Shown here: positions 55,908-64,000 of the stretch, piece by piece
How positions within the stretch are numbered: position 1 is the stretch's first letter
Layout of the letters: each line of letters begins with the position of its first letter
Origin: Leptolyngbya sp. Heron Island J
Lineage (GTDB): Bacteria > Cyanobacteriota > Cyanobacteriia > Phormidesmidales > Phormidesmidaceae
Reading direction: 5' to 3'
Assembly (NCBI RefSeq): GCF_000482245.1
Contig: NZ_AWNH01000098.1
Span: 1-64,000, forward strand
Length of the DNA stretch: 64,000 nt
Position numbers and translations under genes: made by a program
The notes under the pieces: generated by a model
Databases searched by the model: none
Told to the model about the DNA's origin: nothing
Seen by the model: only the letters and a program-made list of their open reading frames with translations

Positions 55908-56555
55908 ATGCTAGCCAACTCTACTACCAATAAGCTACCCGTTGCCCCTGGCGAAAAGCGTGTCGCCCTCAGAGGGCTAGACTGGCTTGCCTACCAGCAG
56001 ATGAAAGCGTTACTCAATGAACGCACTAGAGCACGGTTAACCTATGATCGCGGCACTTTAGAAATTACGATGCCCTCCGAACCTCATGAGTTCTATGCTC
56101 GGCTGATTGAGCTATTTATCCGTATTTTGGTTGTAGAGCTGGGGTTACAGATAAAGACTTTAGGGCCAACCACTCTGGATAGGGAGGATTTAGACCGAGG
56201 TTCTGAACCAGACAATGGCTACTACATCCAAAATCAACCCCAAGTCACTGGACGCACAGTTGATTTAGCTGTAGACCCACCGCCAGATTTAGTCGTAGAG
56301 GTTGATATTACCCACACGGACATTGATAAGAATGCATTGTATGCAGCGATGGGCGTGCCAGAATTTTGGCGATTTAATGGAAAAGCCTGGCGGATTTATC
56401 AGCTGCAGGAGAACACCTATGTAGAGGTCGATCGCTCACCAACATTTCCTATGGTAGCGAAAGAGAAACTCTACGAGTTTTTAGCCGTTTGTCAACAGAA
56501 CGAAGTAGAAGCCGAAATCAATTTCCGCGCCTGGGCAAGACAACAGAAATCGTAG
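55908..56555 (+). CDS. Uma2 family protein
   Basis: The protein has 215 residues with the Uma2/DUF820 fold: YQQMKALLNERTRARLTYDR, TLEITMPSEPHEFYARLIEL, then EPDNGYYIQNQP and VDLAVDPPPDLVVEVDITHT. The catalytic-like residues are D in EPDN, E in VEVD and a later Lys. ALYAAMGVPEFWRFNGKAWR also fits. It belongs to a different subgroup from the Uma2 protein at 46267. Its TAG stop is provided by a GTAGGTTGGG repeat. Confidence 0.88.
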   Translation: MLANSTTNKLPVAPGEKRVALRGLDWLAYQQMKALLNERTRARLTYDRGTLEITMPSEPHEFYARLIELFIRILVVELGLQIKTLGPTTLDREDLDRGSEPDNGYYIQNQPQVTGRTVDLAVDPPPDLVVEVDITHTDIDKNALYAAMGVPEFWRFNGKAWRIYQLQENTYVEVDRSPTFPMVAKEKLYEFLAVCQQNEVEAEINFRAWARQQKS

Positions 56556-56613
56556 GTTGGGTTGCTACAAAACCAACCCCATCGCCTACACACTCACATC
56601 TCGTCAACCCAAC
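56552..56613. repeat. GTAGGTTGGG repeat at the end of a Uma2 gene
   Basis: Opens GTAGGTTGGGTTG and closes CGTCAACCCAACG, with a C/A-rich interior; same family as the two units at 53688-53852. The first TAG is the stop codon of the Uma2 gene, as it is for the gene at 53479. Confidence 0.7.
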
Positions 56614-56631
56614 GAATCCGACACCCATCGC

Positions 56632-56805
56632 TTACATCTCTGCAAAATGATCTAGCAGATCGCGGTGAATAAAGCGATAGCGTCCGCCAATGCGCTGGAG
56701 CAAACGACGTTCGGCACAGTAGTTGAGAAAACGGGCATAGTTCCAGGGAGTCTTGCCAGCGCACGTGAGAATAGAACGGAGGACAAAATGTTGAACTAGA
56801 GCTAA
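56632..56805 (-). pseudogene. C-terminal remnant of a NACHT/STAND-type ATPase
   Basis: The minus strand between TGA (56806-56808) and TAA (56632-56634) reads LVQHFVLRSILTCAGKTPWN, then YARFLNYCAERRLLQRIGGR and YRFIHRDLLDHFAEM. The pattern WNYARFLxYxAERxLLxRxGGxYxFIHxxLLxHF is the usual end of large cyanobacterial NACHT-family proteins. There is no start codon or upstream ATPase. It probably marks a deleted or displaced defence-type gene next to the repeat at 56552. Confidence 0.6.
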
Positions 56806-57006
56806 TCACCACCAAGAGAAATACCAAACCACAAAGTGATGACTATCGCTTGGGTCTTTCCCTCGCCCGGTCACCGGCTTGTGGTTGCAGGCTTCCTTGG
56901 GCTTTATCAGCTGCTTCACACCCCGTTGTTACCACCGACGCATGGACCGATTGGGAACTAGCCTAGACACTGGCTAGGATGATGTTGTAGCACCATCACT
57001 CAATTT

Positions 57007-57077
57007 GTGCGACTTCGTGTCGCACGAGCTGTGAGCATTTTACAGCCACCCTGATTTTAGTTGCAGGGTGGCTACCT
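57007..57077 (+). terminator. two hairpins, the second an intrinsic terminator, before a small ORF
   Basis: GTGCGAC/GTCGCAC (57007-57025, loop of five) is followed by GCCACCCTG (57045-57053) and CAGGGTGGC (57064-57072) with TACCTTTTTG after it, the look of a Rho-independent terminator. It lies ~145 bases upstream of the small gene at 57217, so it may end a short upstream transcript or act as an attenuator. The rest of 56806-57216 holds no other feature I can support. Confidence 0.55.
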
Positions 57078-57216
57078 TTTTGGGCGCTTTCCTGACCCAC
57101 GGCAACGGACGAAAGCGTAAGAACGAAAAACTCCTGGAACCATTGAATTTCCAGGACTCAACACCGTTCAAACTAACTCGTCATTGCCATACCCATAAAC
57201 CAAAGGAAAACGCCCC

Positions 57217-57462
57217 ATGACCGTACCTTCACAGCCGACTTCCCTACCCGCCGATCTATCCATTACCCTGCCTACTGGCGAAACCATCCGCCATATTCTG
57301 CTCGGCAGCCCCGGCGGCATCCGCCAAACTATCCACCTGCTCCACAACCTCAAATACGTCGAGCCCAGCCAGTGGAGCCCTCTCATCGACATCCCCGACC
57401 ATCAGCTGATTCTCACCCCCGACCAGGGCGACGTCATCAGCATCCTGATGAAACGGTTGTAA
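57217..57462 (+). CDS. small protein, related to the one at 45911
   Basis: The protein has 81 residues, starting MTVPSQPTSLPADLSITLPT. The core RHILLGSPGGIRQTIHLLHN, LKYVEPSQWSPLI and C-terminal DVISILMKRL align with the 45911 protein (RHLLLGSLTFVQTTIKLLH; LNYTEPNDWS; VMAILTKKV). AAAGGAAAA lies ~9 bases before the ATG. No known domain. A MITE-like element lies 27 bases after its stop. Confidence 0.7.
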   Translation: MTVPSQPTSLPADLSITLPTGETIRHILLGSPGGIRQTIHLLHNLKYVEPSQWSPLIDIPDHQLILTPDQGDVISILMKRL

Positions 57463-57489
57463 GCCATCTCATATCCTCCCCCTTACCAA

Positions 57490-57679
57490 GCTACCGTGTA
57501 TACATAAGTCGGAGAATAGCTCTAGAGTTCGAGCCCTCATCCCCCACCCCCTTCTCCCCGTGGGAGAAGGGGAGTCAGCTCAAAGTCCCTCTCCCTGCGG
57601 GAGAGGGGTTTGGGGAGAGGGCCAACTCAAGGTATGAAGCATTCAAAGCACTATCTTCTAGATGTGTATACACAGTAGC
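57490..57679. repeat. MITE-like element, copy 2, with 9-base target duplication
   Basis: Left end GCTACCGTGTATACATAAGT, right end the inverted form (TGTGTATACACAGTAGC). The flanks are an exact direct repeat CCTTACCAA (57481-57489 and 57680-57688). The interior holds two hairpins, CCCCTTCTCCCC/GAAGGGG and CCCTCTCC/GGAGAGGG, enclosed by GCCCTC/GAGGGC. The uninterrupted target would read CCCCCTTACCAAGGGGG, a palindrome. Same termini as the copy at 269. Confidence 0.75.
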
Positions 57680-57734
57680 CCTTACCAAGGGGGAGTTAGA
57701 GGGGGTGATACAATCGTAATCGCCATTTTCGATC

Positions 57735-57755
57735 ACTTGTGTGTACACTGTAGCC
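57735..57755. repeat. fragment of the MITE-like terminus
   Basis: ACTTGTGTGTACACTGTAGC is the reverse complement of the left end of copy 1, followed at 57762 by TGCCCTCATCCTAAATCCTT, part of its interior. The right side is missing, so this is a rearranged or decayed third copy. Confidence 0.55.
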
Positions 57756-57840
57756 TTATTTGCCCTCATCCTAAATCCTTCTCTCCGAGGGAGCAGAACT
57801 TTGAGGCTACTCTCTAACACGCGCTATCGTCAGACCGTTC

Positions 57841-58380
57841 TCAATCTTGCTCATACACAGCAGTCAGACTCACATCCACCATCTCAGGGAGAAAAGCCTG
57901 TACAGGCACAGCTGCCGCCGTGGTGTCAGGTTCCAAATCGACGACGACATAATCCACAACAGCAAAACGATGGAGAGCCAATACACCAGGAGTATCGACA
58001 CTTTCAAAAAAAGCAACCCCCTCTACATCCTCGCCTTCAAATGTCGGTAAAAACTCACCCTCTTCGATCACAAAAAACGGCCCACTCGCAGAGCCCATAA
58101 ATAATGATGGCAGTCCCAAATCAGGACCAACCAGGGATGCCAATTCTTGTGCCAAATCAGCATCTTCAAAGAAAGGAACTAAACGGTCAAAATCTGGATC
58201 TGCCTCCAGTTCATCGAAACTGGTAGTGCGAGTCTTTAAGTTGAAGGTTTCGGCACCTACAGTTACGGAAACAACCGGGGGTCTAGAGACGATAGCTGCA
58301 ATGACAGGCACTGCCGACAGGGTTGCGGTCGTCACCCCTAAACCAACAGTGAGAGCGACAAAAGGCGAGGGAACTGACAT
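57841..58380 (-). CDS. hypothetical exported protein
   Basis: The protein has 179 residues, starting MSVPSPFVALTVGLGVTTAT with a hydrophobic signal-like stretch to ~residue 30, followed by an acidic domain (SFDELEADPDFDRLVPFFED; GEFLPTFEGEDVEGVAFFES). No Cys. Family unknown. It is transcribed alone; downstream is the MITE-rich stretch and upstream a 30-base palindrome. Confidence 0.6.
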   Translation of the reverse strand: MSVPSPFVALTVGLGVTTATLSAVPVIAAIVSRPPVVSVTVGAETFNLKTRTTSFDELEADPDFDRLVPFFEDADLAQELASLVGPDLGLPSLFMGSASGPFFVIEEGEFLPTFEGEDVEGVAFFESVDTPGVLALHRFAVVDYVVVDLEPDTTAAAVPVQAFLPEMVDVSLTAVYEQD

Positions 58381-58538
58381 TTTGTAAATTCAGTAACAAC
58401 AGTAAGCTAGTTGACGCACTTACTTCATTGTCAGACAAAAAAATAAAAACGGAAAAAACGATCTGGCCGGACTCGCCAAATACACGAAAAATTCACGAAC
58501 ACCAAGGAATTAAGAGTTAACCAAGGTCTATTTTTGGA

Positions 58539-58568
58539 TGTAGAGGCGTTCCATGGAACGCCTCTACA
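58539..58568. repeat. perfect 30-base palindrome
   Basis: Reads the same on both strands, arms TGTAGAGGCGTTCCA and TGGAACGCCTCTACA. Palindromes of the type GTAGAGGCGTT...AACGCCTCTAC are widely dispersed in filamentous cyanobacteria. It lies in the spacer between the hypothetical gene and clpB. Confidence 0.7.
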
Positions 58569-58675
58569 ATCATGCTTCTTAGAGGTGGGGCAAACCATCA
58601 AACCCGATCGTTTTCAATGTATTGAAAAGGGCGGGACCAATGCCCACCCTGCCAAATTAGTCTTAGCTCAAAGCA

Positions 58676-61282
58676 TTACACGACAACTTTGACCTTAAAC
58701 ACCAGCCTCTCATTCTCCACATCAACCACAACAGTATCTCCACCTTTGTAATCGCCTCGAAGAATACCTTTGGCAATGGTTGTCTCTAACTCTCGCTGAA
58801 TCGCCCGCTTTAACGGTCTGGCTCCATATACGGGGTCGTAACCGACATCAGCCAAAAAGTCTAAGGCTGACTCTGATAACGATAGGCCAATCTTTTGATC
58901 CGCCAATCGTTTCTCTAGGGCCTGCACCTGAAGTTTGACAATCTCTCTTAGCTGAGACTTCAGTAAGCTATGGAAGATAATCATCTCGTCTACCCGGTTG
59001 AGAAACTCGGGCCGGAAGTTGGAACGCAGTGCATCCATGACCCGACTCCGCATTTCCTCATAGCGACTATCATCACCGGCTACATCCAAAATAAATTGGG
59101 AGCCGATGTTGCTGGTCATAATGATCACCGAGTTCTTGAAGTCTACGGTGCGGCCTTGAGAATCGGTGACGCGACCATCGTCGAGGATCTGCAACATGAC
59201 ATTGAACACATCGGGGTGAGCCTTTTCAATTTCATCAAAGAGAATCACTGAATAGGGACGACGACGCAGTGCTTCTGTGAGTTGACCTCCTTCGTCATAG
59301 CCGACATATCCCGGCGGGGCACCGATTAAACGAGAAACGGCATGCTTCTCCATGTACTCGGACATGTCGATGCGGACAATGGCTTCTTCTGTGTCAAATA
59401 GGTAGCTGGCCAGGGCTTTTGCTAGCTCTGTTTTACCGACACCGGTTGGCCCCAGGAAGATAAAGCTGGCGGTCGGTCGATTGGGGTCTGCCAACCCAGC
59501 CCGAGAGCGCTGGATGGCATCCGCAACAGCGGTGACGGCTTCGTCTTGACCAATGACTCGCTTGTGAAGTTCGTCTTCCAATAGCAACAGCTTTTGCATT
59601 TCTGACTGCACTAGCTTGCTGATGGGAATGCCGGTCCACTTAGAGATAATCTCGGCAATATCAGCCTCGGTGACTTCTTCGCGCAATAGGGTATGACCAC
59701 TGGCTTGGGATGCGGCTAGCTTGTTTTCTGCATGGGAGACTTTTTCCTGCAGCTCGGTAAGCTTGCCATACTTAAGTTCAGCTGCGCGATTATAGTCGTA
59801 ATCTCTCTCTGCCTGGGCAATTTCGATATTGACTTTGTCAATCTCTTCTTTAATGACTTGAATTTGATCAATTCCGTCTTTTTCTGACTGCCACTGGGCG
59901 TTGAGGGTACTTTGTTCTTCTTTGAGATTGGCAAGTTCTCTCTCTAAGCGTTCCAGACGCTCAATGGAAGCGACATCGGTTTCGTTTTTGAGTGAGAGTC
60001 TCTCCATTTCTAGCTGCAGGATCTTGCGATCGACTTCGTCTAGTTCTTCGGGCTTGGAGGTAATCTCCATTTTGAGTTTAGCGGCGGCTTCGTCCACCAG
60101 GTCAATCGCCTTATCGGGCAAGAAGCGATCGCTAATATAGCGAGTGGACAACGTTGCAGCGGCTACCAGAGCATTGTCAGCAATGGTGACACCATGGTGT
60201 AGCTCATAGCGTTCTTTCAGACCCCGCAGGATAGAAATTGTGTCGGCCACTGAGGGCTGATCAATATACACCTGCTGGAAGCGACGCTCTAAAGCGGCAT
60301 CTTTTTCAATGTACTGGCGATATTCGTCAAGAGTAGTGGCACCAATACAGCGCAGCTCGCCACGGGCTAGCATGGGCTTCAGCAAGTTGCCTGCATCCAT
60401 GGCTCCCTGAGTTGCCCCAGCGCCAACTACGGTATGAATTTCATCAATAAATAGGATGATTTGTCCCTGGGAGTCTGTGACTTCCTTGAGTACCGCTTTT
60501 AGACGTTCTTCAAATTCACCGCGATACTTGGCTCCAGCAATTAATGCACCCATGTCTAGGGCAATTAGTTTGCGATCGCGCAGCGACTGAGGCACATCAT
60601 TATTAATAATCCGCTGGGCCATACCTTCAGCAATCGCCGTTTTACCCACACCCGGCTCACCAATCAGCACCGGATTATTTTTTGTACGGCGGGACAAAAT
60701 TTGAATAGTTCGACGAATTTCATCATCCCGGCCAATCACCGGGTCGAGACGTCCCTCGCGAGCATACTCAGTCAGGTCACGTCCATATTTCTCTAGCGCT
60801 TCGTATTTACCTTCAGGGTTTTGATCGGTCACCTTTTGATGGCCTCGTACTTGTTTAACAGCATTTTTGAGCTGCTTGGCGTTGATACCCGCCTCCCGCA
60901 GCAGGGATTTACCAAAGCGGGCATCCTCAGGGTAGCCCAGTAGTAAATGTTCAATCGAAATATAATCGTCTTCAAATTCTTTGCGAAAGGCCTCAGCATT
61001 ATCCAGCAGGGTATTCAAAGACCGACCTAAATATAGGTTGTCGCCTTGACCCTGCAGCTGGGGTTGTTTCCGCAAAAAAGCTTCAGTAGCAGTGCGCAGC
61101 TGATCGACGGAAGCTCCGGCTTTTTGCAAAATCCGACTGGCCAAGCCATCTTGATCGAGCAGCGCCAACATCAAGTGTTCGGTTTCAATTTGTTGATGCT
61201 GCCACTGTTTTGCCAGATCGGTCGTGGTTGCGATCGCAGCCCACGCCCGCTCAGTAAACTGATTAGGATTTGATGGTTGCAT
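58676..61282 (-). CDS. clpB: ClpB disaggregase
   Basis: The protein has 868 residues from the ATG at 61282, with GAGGAGG upstream. Clp N-domain repeats come first (~1-145), then AAA-1 with [13 protein letters not shown] (~residue 205) and arginine-finger regions. The coiled-coil middle domain (~400-525) is [16 protein letters not shown] and neighbours. AAA-2 has [14 protein letters not shown] (~residue 605) and [12 protein letters not shown]. ClpB resolves aggregated proteins with DnaK. It starts [17 protein letters not shown], typical of cyanobacterial ClpB. Confidence 0.96.
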   Translation of the reverse strand: MQPSNPNQFTERAWAAIATTTDLAKQWQHQQIETEHLMLALLDQDGLASRILQKAGASVDQLRTATEAFLRKQPQLQGQGDNLYLGRSLNTLLDNAEAFRKEFEDDYISIEHLLLGYPEDARFGKSLLREAGINAKQLKNAVKQVRGHQKVTDQNPEGKYEALEKYGRDLTEYAREGRLDPVIGRDDEIRRTIQILSRRTKNNPVLIGEPGVGKTAIAEGMAQRIINNDVPQSLRDRKLIALDMGALIAGAKYRGEFEERLKAVLKEVTDSQGQIILFIDEIHTVVGAGATQGAMDAGNLLKPMLARGELRCIGATTLDEYRQYIEKDAALERRFQQVYIDQPSVADTISILRGLKERYELHHGVTIADNALVAAATLSTRYISDRFLPDKAIDLVDEAAAKLKMEITSKPEELDEVDRKILQLEMERLSLKNETDVASIERLERLERELANLKEEQSTLNAQWQSEKDGIDQIQVIKEEIDKVNIEIAQAERDYDYNRAAELKYGKLTELQEKVSHAENKLAASQASGHTLLREEVTEADIAEIISKWTGIPISKLVQSEMQKLLLLEDELHKRVIGQDEAVTAVADAIQRSRAGLADPNRPTASFIFLGPTGVGKTELAKALASYLFDTEEAIVRIDMSEYMEKHAVSRLIGAPPGYVGYDEGGQLTEALRRRPYSVILFDEIEKAHPDVFNVMLQILDDGRVTDSQGRTVDFKNSVIIMTSNIGSQFILDVAGDDSRYEEMRSRVMDALRSNFRPEFLNRVDEMIIFHSLLKSQLREIVKLQVQALEKRLADQKIGLSLSESALDFLADVGYDPVYGARPLKRAIQRELETTIAKGILRGDYKGGDTVVVDVENERLVFKVKVVV

Positions 61283-61575
61283 AGCCAAGCCTCCTCATGT
61301 GCGCCTGTTTGCATTCTAGGCAAATCCCCCAAGATCAGAGGGTCGGTGTTCCCCCAGCTAGCAGGTAGGTATTGCCGCCCATCAACGAGGGTTGTGAGTT
61401 TTATGAACTCAATTAGGACATATTCCACCAGAAATGCCAACTCAGACCTAGGCTGACATTACAAAACCGTAAGATCTACGGTTGCATGTTTCAACATCGC
61501 TAAAACCCTATCTATATTGGTTAGTACGCTGGTCTGTGATCCAGACAGTCTACTCTGTTGAGAGAATTAATCGGA

Positions 61576-61923
61576 ATGAGAGCAATTTTGACTGCAATCC
61601 TGGCGCTCGTTGCCAGTGTAATGTTTGCCACGCCTGCCTATGCAGGTGATGTTGCCGCTGGGGAGAGAGTATTTACTAACAACTGTGCCACGTGCCACGC
61701 CGGTGGTAGCAATGCTGTGATATCTTCGCAGACCCTAAAGCAAGAAGCCCTGGAGCAGTATTTGTTTAACTATGGTACCGAGCATAATGTTGATGCGATC
61801 GCATATCAGGTCGCTAATGGTAGAGGTGCAATGCCTTCTTTTCAGGGACGAATCAGCGATAAAGCCATTGCCGATGTCGCCGCTTACGTCAAAGCTCAGT
61901 CTGAAAGTGGCTGGCAAGAATAA
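61576..61923 (+). CDS. petJ: cytochrome c6
   Basis: The protein has 115 residues from the ATG at 61576 (a TTG/GTG-type start 18 bases upstream is in frame but unlikely). Signal peptide MRAILTAILALVASVMFATPAYA, then mature GDVAAGERVFTNNCATCHAGG with the CxxCH heme site and the axial Met in GRGAMPSFQGRI. The end GWQE fits the family. It carries electrons from cytochrome b6f to photosystem I in the thylakoid lumen. A terminator hairpin follows. Confidence 0.96.
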   Translation: MRAILTAILALVASVMFATPAYAGDVAAGERVFTNNCATCHAGGSNAVISSQTLKQEALEQYLFNYGTEHNVDAIAYQVANGRGAMPSFQGRISDKAIADVAAYVKAQSESGWQE

Positions 61924-61979
61924 ATCTAGGGTGCGATCGTAGCAACGAATTCTCTAGTCGCTCAAAAATCAAATACAAG

Positions 61980-62008
61980 AAAGCGCCCGAGCAATGCTTG
62001 GGCGCTTT
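61980..62008. terminator. terminator between petJ and ndhE
   Basis: AAGCGCCC (61981-61988) and GGGCGCTT (62000-62007) with inner AGC/GCT pairing and TTTT after it on the plus strand. It sits between the convergent ends of petJ and ndhE. Confidence 0.8.
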
Positions 62009-62044
62009 TCTAATGAAAAAACAGATCAGCTTAGCAGCCAGGAC

Positions 62045-62350
62045 TCACCACTTCAGCAAATTAAACTGCTCCATATCAACAGTGTCACGGTTGCGATAGA
62101 TCGACAGCACAATGGCTAGACCCACAGCCGCTTCTGCAGCAGCAATCGTAATCACAAACACCGCAAATACCTGGCCCTTAATTTCAGCTGGGTCCAAATA
62201 ATTAGAGAACGCCATTAGATTCAGGTTAACCGCGTTAAGCATCAGCTCAATCGACATCAGTACCCGAATGACATTGCGGCTGGTAACAAGACCGTAAATA
62301 CCTATGCAGAAAAGCGCAGCGGCAAGAATCAAAAAGTACTCTAGTTGCAT
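62045..62350 (-). CDS. ndhE: NDH-1 subunit NdhE (NuoK)
   Basis: The protein has 101 residues and three TM helices ([40 protein letters not shown], with the conserved Glu; [20 protein letters not shown], with the second Glu). NDH-1 drives respiration and cyclic electron flow in thylakoids. It lies after ndhG in the order A-I-G-E. Confidence 0.96.
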   Translation of the reverse strand: MQLEYFLILAAALFCIGIYGLVTSRNVIRVLMSIELMLNAVNLNLMAFSNYLDPAEIKGQVFAVFVITIAAAEAAVGLAIVLSIYRNRDTVDMEQFNLLKW

Positions 62351-62394
62351 GGGTTCTAAATTTTTCCTCTTATGGATACTGGCGCATATCTGCC

Positions 62395-63003
62395 TTAGCT
62401 GTCCTGGGTATCGCTGCTAGCAGCTACTAGCTCACGAGGACGCTCGCGCAAGGTCAGAACTTTCTGCTCATCAGCTGGCTCATAGTCTGGAACATATTCC
62501 CGGCGGGCCAGAATGATCGCTCCAACTAGCGCCATCAGCAACAGTACCGATGCCAATTCAAACGGCAACAGAAAATCACTGAAGAAGTGCTGACCAATGA
62601 CCTCAATCGAAGCTTCACCAGCAGGAATCGCTGAAGACAGCTGCCAGGACGTTGCTAACACCATGGAACTCAGCAGCGCGAACAAACCGGAACACACAGC
62701 AGCCGTGGCCACTTTACCAATCCAGGCATTGGCCACTGGCTGAAAGTCTTCTCGCTTGTTCACCAGCATGATGCCAAACAGAATCAAGATATTCACAGCA
62801 CCCACGTAAACCAGGACTTGAGCCGCGGCAACAAACCCTGCATTCAACAGAATGTAAAGACCTGAAATACTGACGAACACCATGCCCAGCAAAAATGCTG
62901 AGTAAACAATGTTGGATAGCAGCACTACCCCTAGAGCTGCTGCCAACATCAAGACACCAAGGATGCCTAAGGAAACGAATTGTACGCCTTCTGCTAAGTT
63001 CAC
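62395..63003 (-). CDS. ndhG: NDH-1 subunit NdhG (NuoJ)
   Basis: The protein has 202 residues with five TM helices, e.g. [20 protein letters not shown] and [20 protein letters not shown], then [11 protein letters not shown], the NuoJ hallmark. The C-terminal extension is polar. It lies between ndhI and ndhE with short gaps. Confidence 0.96.
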   Translation of the reverse strand: MNLAEGVQFVSLGILGVLMLAAALGVVLLSNIVYSAFLLGMVFVSISGLYILLNAGFVAAAQVLVYVGAVNILILFGIMLVNKREDFQPVANAWIGKVATAAVCSGLFALLSSMVLATSWQLSSAIPAGEASIEVIGQHFFSDFLLPFELASVLLLMALVGAIILARREYVPDYEPADEQKVLTLRERPRELVAASSDTQDS

Positions 63004-63076
63004 GGCTACTCCGATTATTTGGGCTGCTATAAGCTTGGCTGGTAGCTAGCTATCCAAACAGACGATAACAAACCAC

Positions 63077-63694
63077 CTAGTCGGTTGCTTGCTCAGTTGT
63101 TGATGGTTTGGATGCTTCTATTTCTTCCAAGATCTCTTGAGGTAGTTTACCAGCGCGACGAGCTCCTTCGGGCAAATCATGGGGGTCCATAACTCCCTTG
63201 GGTAGATACGCCAGCTCTCGCATCGGGGTCACCATTGGATCATCGGTAACCTTATAGGGCAAACGACCTAGGGCAACACTATCGTAGTTCAGCTCATGGC
63301 GATCGTAAGCTGCAAGCTCATACTCCTCTGTCATCGATAGACAGTTGGTGGGGCAGTACTCTACGCAGTTGCCGCAAAAAATACAAACACCAAAGTCAAT
63401 GCTGTAGTGGTCTAGTACCTTTTTCTTAGTCGCCTTATCAAAGGTCCAGTCAACCACAGGCAGATTGATAGGACAGACACGGACGCAGACTTCGCAAGAA
63501 ATACACTTATCGAATTCAAAGTGAATACGACCACGATAACGTTCAGATGGAATTAGCTTTTCATAGGGATACTGCACCGTCACAGGGCGACGCTTCATAT
63601 GATCAAAGGTTACAGATAGCCCCTGACCAATATACTTAGCGGCTTGGACGGTCTCTTTGGCGTAGTCGCCAACCTGCTTTAGAAAGTTGAGCAT
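63077..63694 (-). CDS. ndhI: NDH-1 subunit NdhI (NuoI)
   Basis: I take the ATG at 63694 ([20 protein letters not shown]), 205 residues; a longer frame to 63832 adds 46 residues that overlap ndhA in another frame. Two 4Fe-4S motifs are intact: [12 protein letters not shown] and [12 protein letters not shown]. It carries electrons to the membrane arm of NDH-1. It starts five bases after the ndhA stop. Confidence 0.95.
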   Translation of the reverse strand: MLNFLKQVGDYAKETVQAAKYIGQGLSVTFDHMKRRPVTVQYPYEKLIPSERYRGRIHFEFDKCISCEVCVRVCPINLPVVDWTFDKATKKKVLDHYSIDFGVCIFCGNCVEYCPTNCLSMTEEYELAAYDRHELNYDSVALGRLPYKVTDDPMVTPMRELAYLPKGVMDPHDLPEGARRAGKLPQEILEEIEASKPSTTEQATD

Positions 63695-63699
63695 TGTTT

Positions 63700-64000
63700 T
63701 TACCCTCCAAACGCAAATGGGAATGCGAGCTTGAGTGCTGCTGTAAGTAGTAGATTGACCAAGGCAACCGGTAGCAAAAACTTCCAGCCCAGGTCTAAGA
63801 GCTGATCGATACGAACGCGAGGTACGGTCCACCGCAAAAGGACGGCGAGAAATACTAGAAAATAGGCCTTAATCAGGGTCATCATGATCCCCAAGGCGGC
63901 TGTAATCACCTGCAACCAGGGAGTAGTCTCGCTAATTCCCAAGCCATCAGCAATCACCTCTACAGGCACCGGGAAACTCCATCCACCCAGGTAGAGCACC
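63700..64000 (-). CDS. ndhA: NDH-1 subunit NdhA (NuoH), C-terminal part
   Basis: Only the last ~100 residues are inside the window; the start lies beyond the right edge. [40 protein letters not shown] and the hallmark [20 protein letters not shown] identify NuoH, the membrane subunit that shapes the quinone site. It is upstream of ndhI in the usual ndhA-I-G-E order. Confidence 0.95.
   Translation of the reverse strand, partial: VLYLGGWSFPVPVEVIADGLGISETTPWLQVITAALGIMMTLIKAYFLVFLAVLLRWTVPRVRIDQLLDLGWKFLLPVALVNLLLTAALKLAFPFAFGG

Noticed and set aside
57372-57820. Frames on both strands across the MITE region
   Set aside because: Built from repeat sequence; low-complexity Ser/Pro/Arg content and no start signal.
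1-64000. tRNA or rRNA genes
   Set aside because: I looked in the spacers for cloverleaf-like stems and conserved TTCGANTC loops and found none I could support; a tRNAscan-SE run would settle it.

Overview
The window comes from a cyanobacterial chromosome, most likely a filamentous or Leptolyngbya-like species. I base this on gene content (an ndhA-I-G-E run, a cytochrome c6 gene petJ, gltB/gltD, DevBCA-type exporter genes, DUF2839 and DUF3352 proteins, Uma2-family proteins), on many GCGATCGC (HIP1) octamers, and on interspersed GTAGGTTGGGTTG repeats. The species cannot be named from the sequence alone. I see no rRNA or tRNA gene.

Layout. 1-3 kb: a cut-off IS630-like transposase, a nested palindrome/MITE region, a lone cas6 with a C-terminal helix-turn-helix, and a UPF0175/PIN toxin-antitoxin pair. 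3-13 kb: an ion channel with an RCK domain, a 1475-residue hybrid histidine kinase followed by a REC-GGDEF-EAL regulator, a truncated Tll0287-like fragment and a RecD/Dda-like helicase. 12.7-21.4 kb: Nudix and PrxQ genes, a TetR gene lying between two copies of its probable operator and followed by a GST, then gltD and gltB. 21.8-31 kb: small proteins, a frameshifted propeller-like lipoprotein gene, a DUF3352 protein, HtpX, a divergent IF-3 gene with no AUG/GUG/UUG start, a second GST, an ArsC/Spx protein, an RRM protein and a cupin. 31-37 kb: a 42-residue membrane peptide followed by an unusual fusion (cNMP-binding, degenerate sigma-54-type AAA+, membrane polyferredoxin), an MntA/HepT pair, and a TIR-FGE protein whose C-terminus looks like the variable region of a diversity-generating retroelement target.

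37-46 kb: devB-devC-devA with a divergent TetR and a palindromic operator, an antiporter-USP fusion, a Doc-type toxin with its antitoxin, and then two genes (GNAT acetyltransferase, flavin oxidoreductase) each followed by a convincing integron attC site, with no integrase in view: a CALIN-like cassette pair. Just upstream of it are five copies of an 11-base motif arranged as two hairpins with equal loops. 46-64 kb: Uma2 proteins, an operon-like run (ribokinase, sulfatase, lgt, phosphodiesterase), dxr, an SLH-domain protein, a NACHT-type remnant, a second small protein related to the one at 45.9 kb, another MITE copy, clpB, petJ and the ndh genes, with ndhA cut off by the window end.

Core metabolism (nitrogen assimilation, isoprenoid synthesis, photosynthetic and respiratory electron transport, protein quality control) is thus mixed with accessory islands at 0-3, 34-36.5, 42.5-46 and 53.7-58.6 kb. 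The most interesting items are the attC cassette pair, the DGR-like TIR-FGE protein, the cNMP/pseudo-AAA/polyferredoxin fusion, the non-AUG IF-3 start, and the MITE that inserts into a palindromic target.
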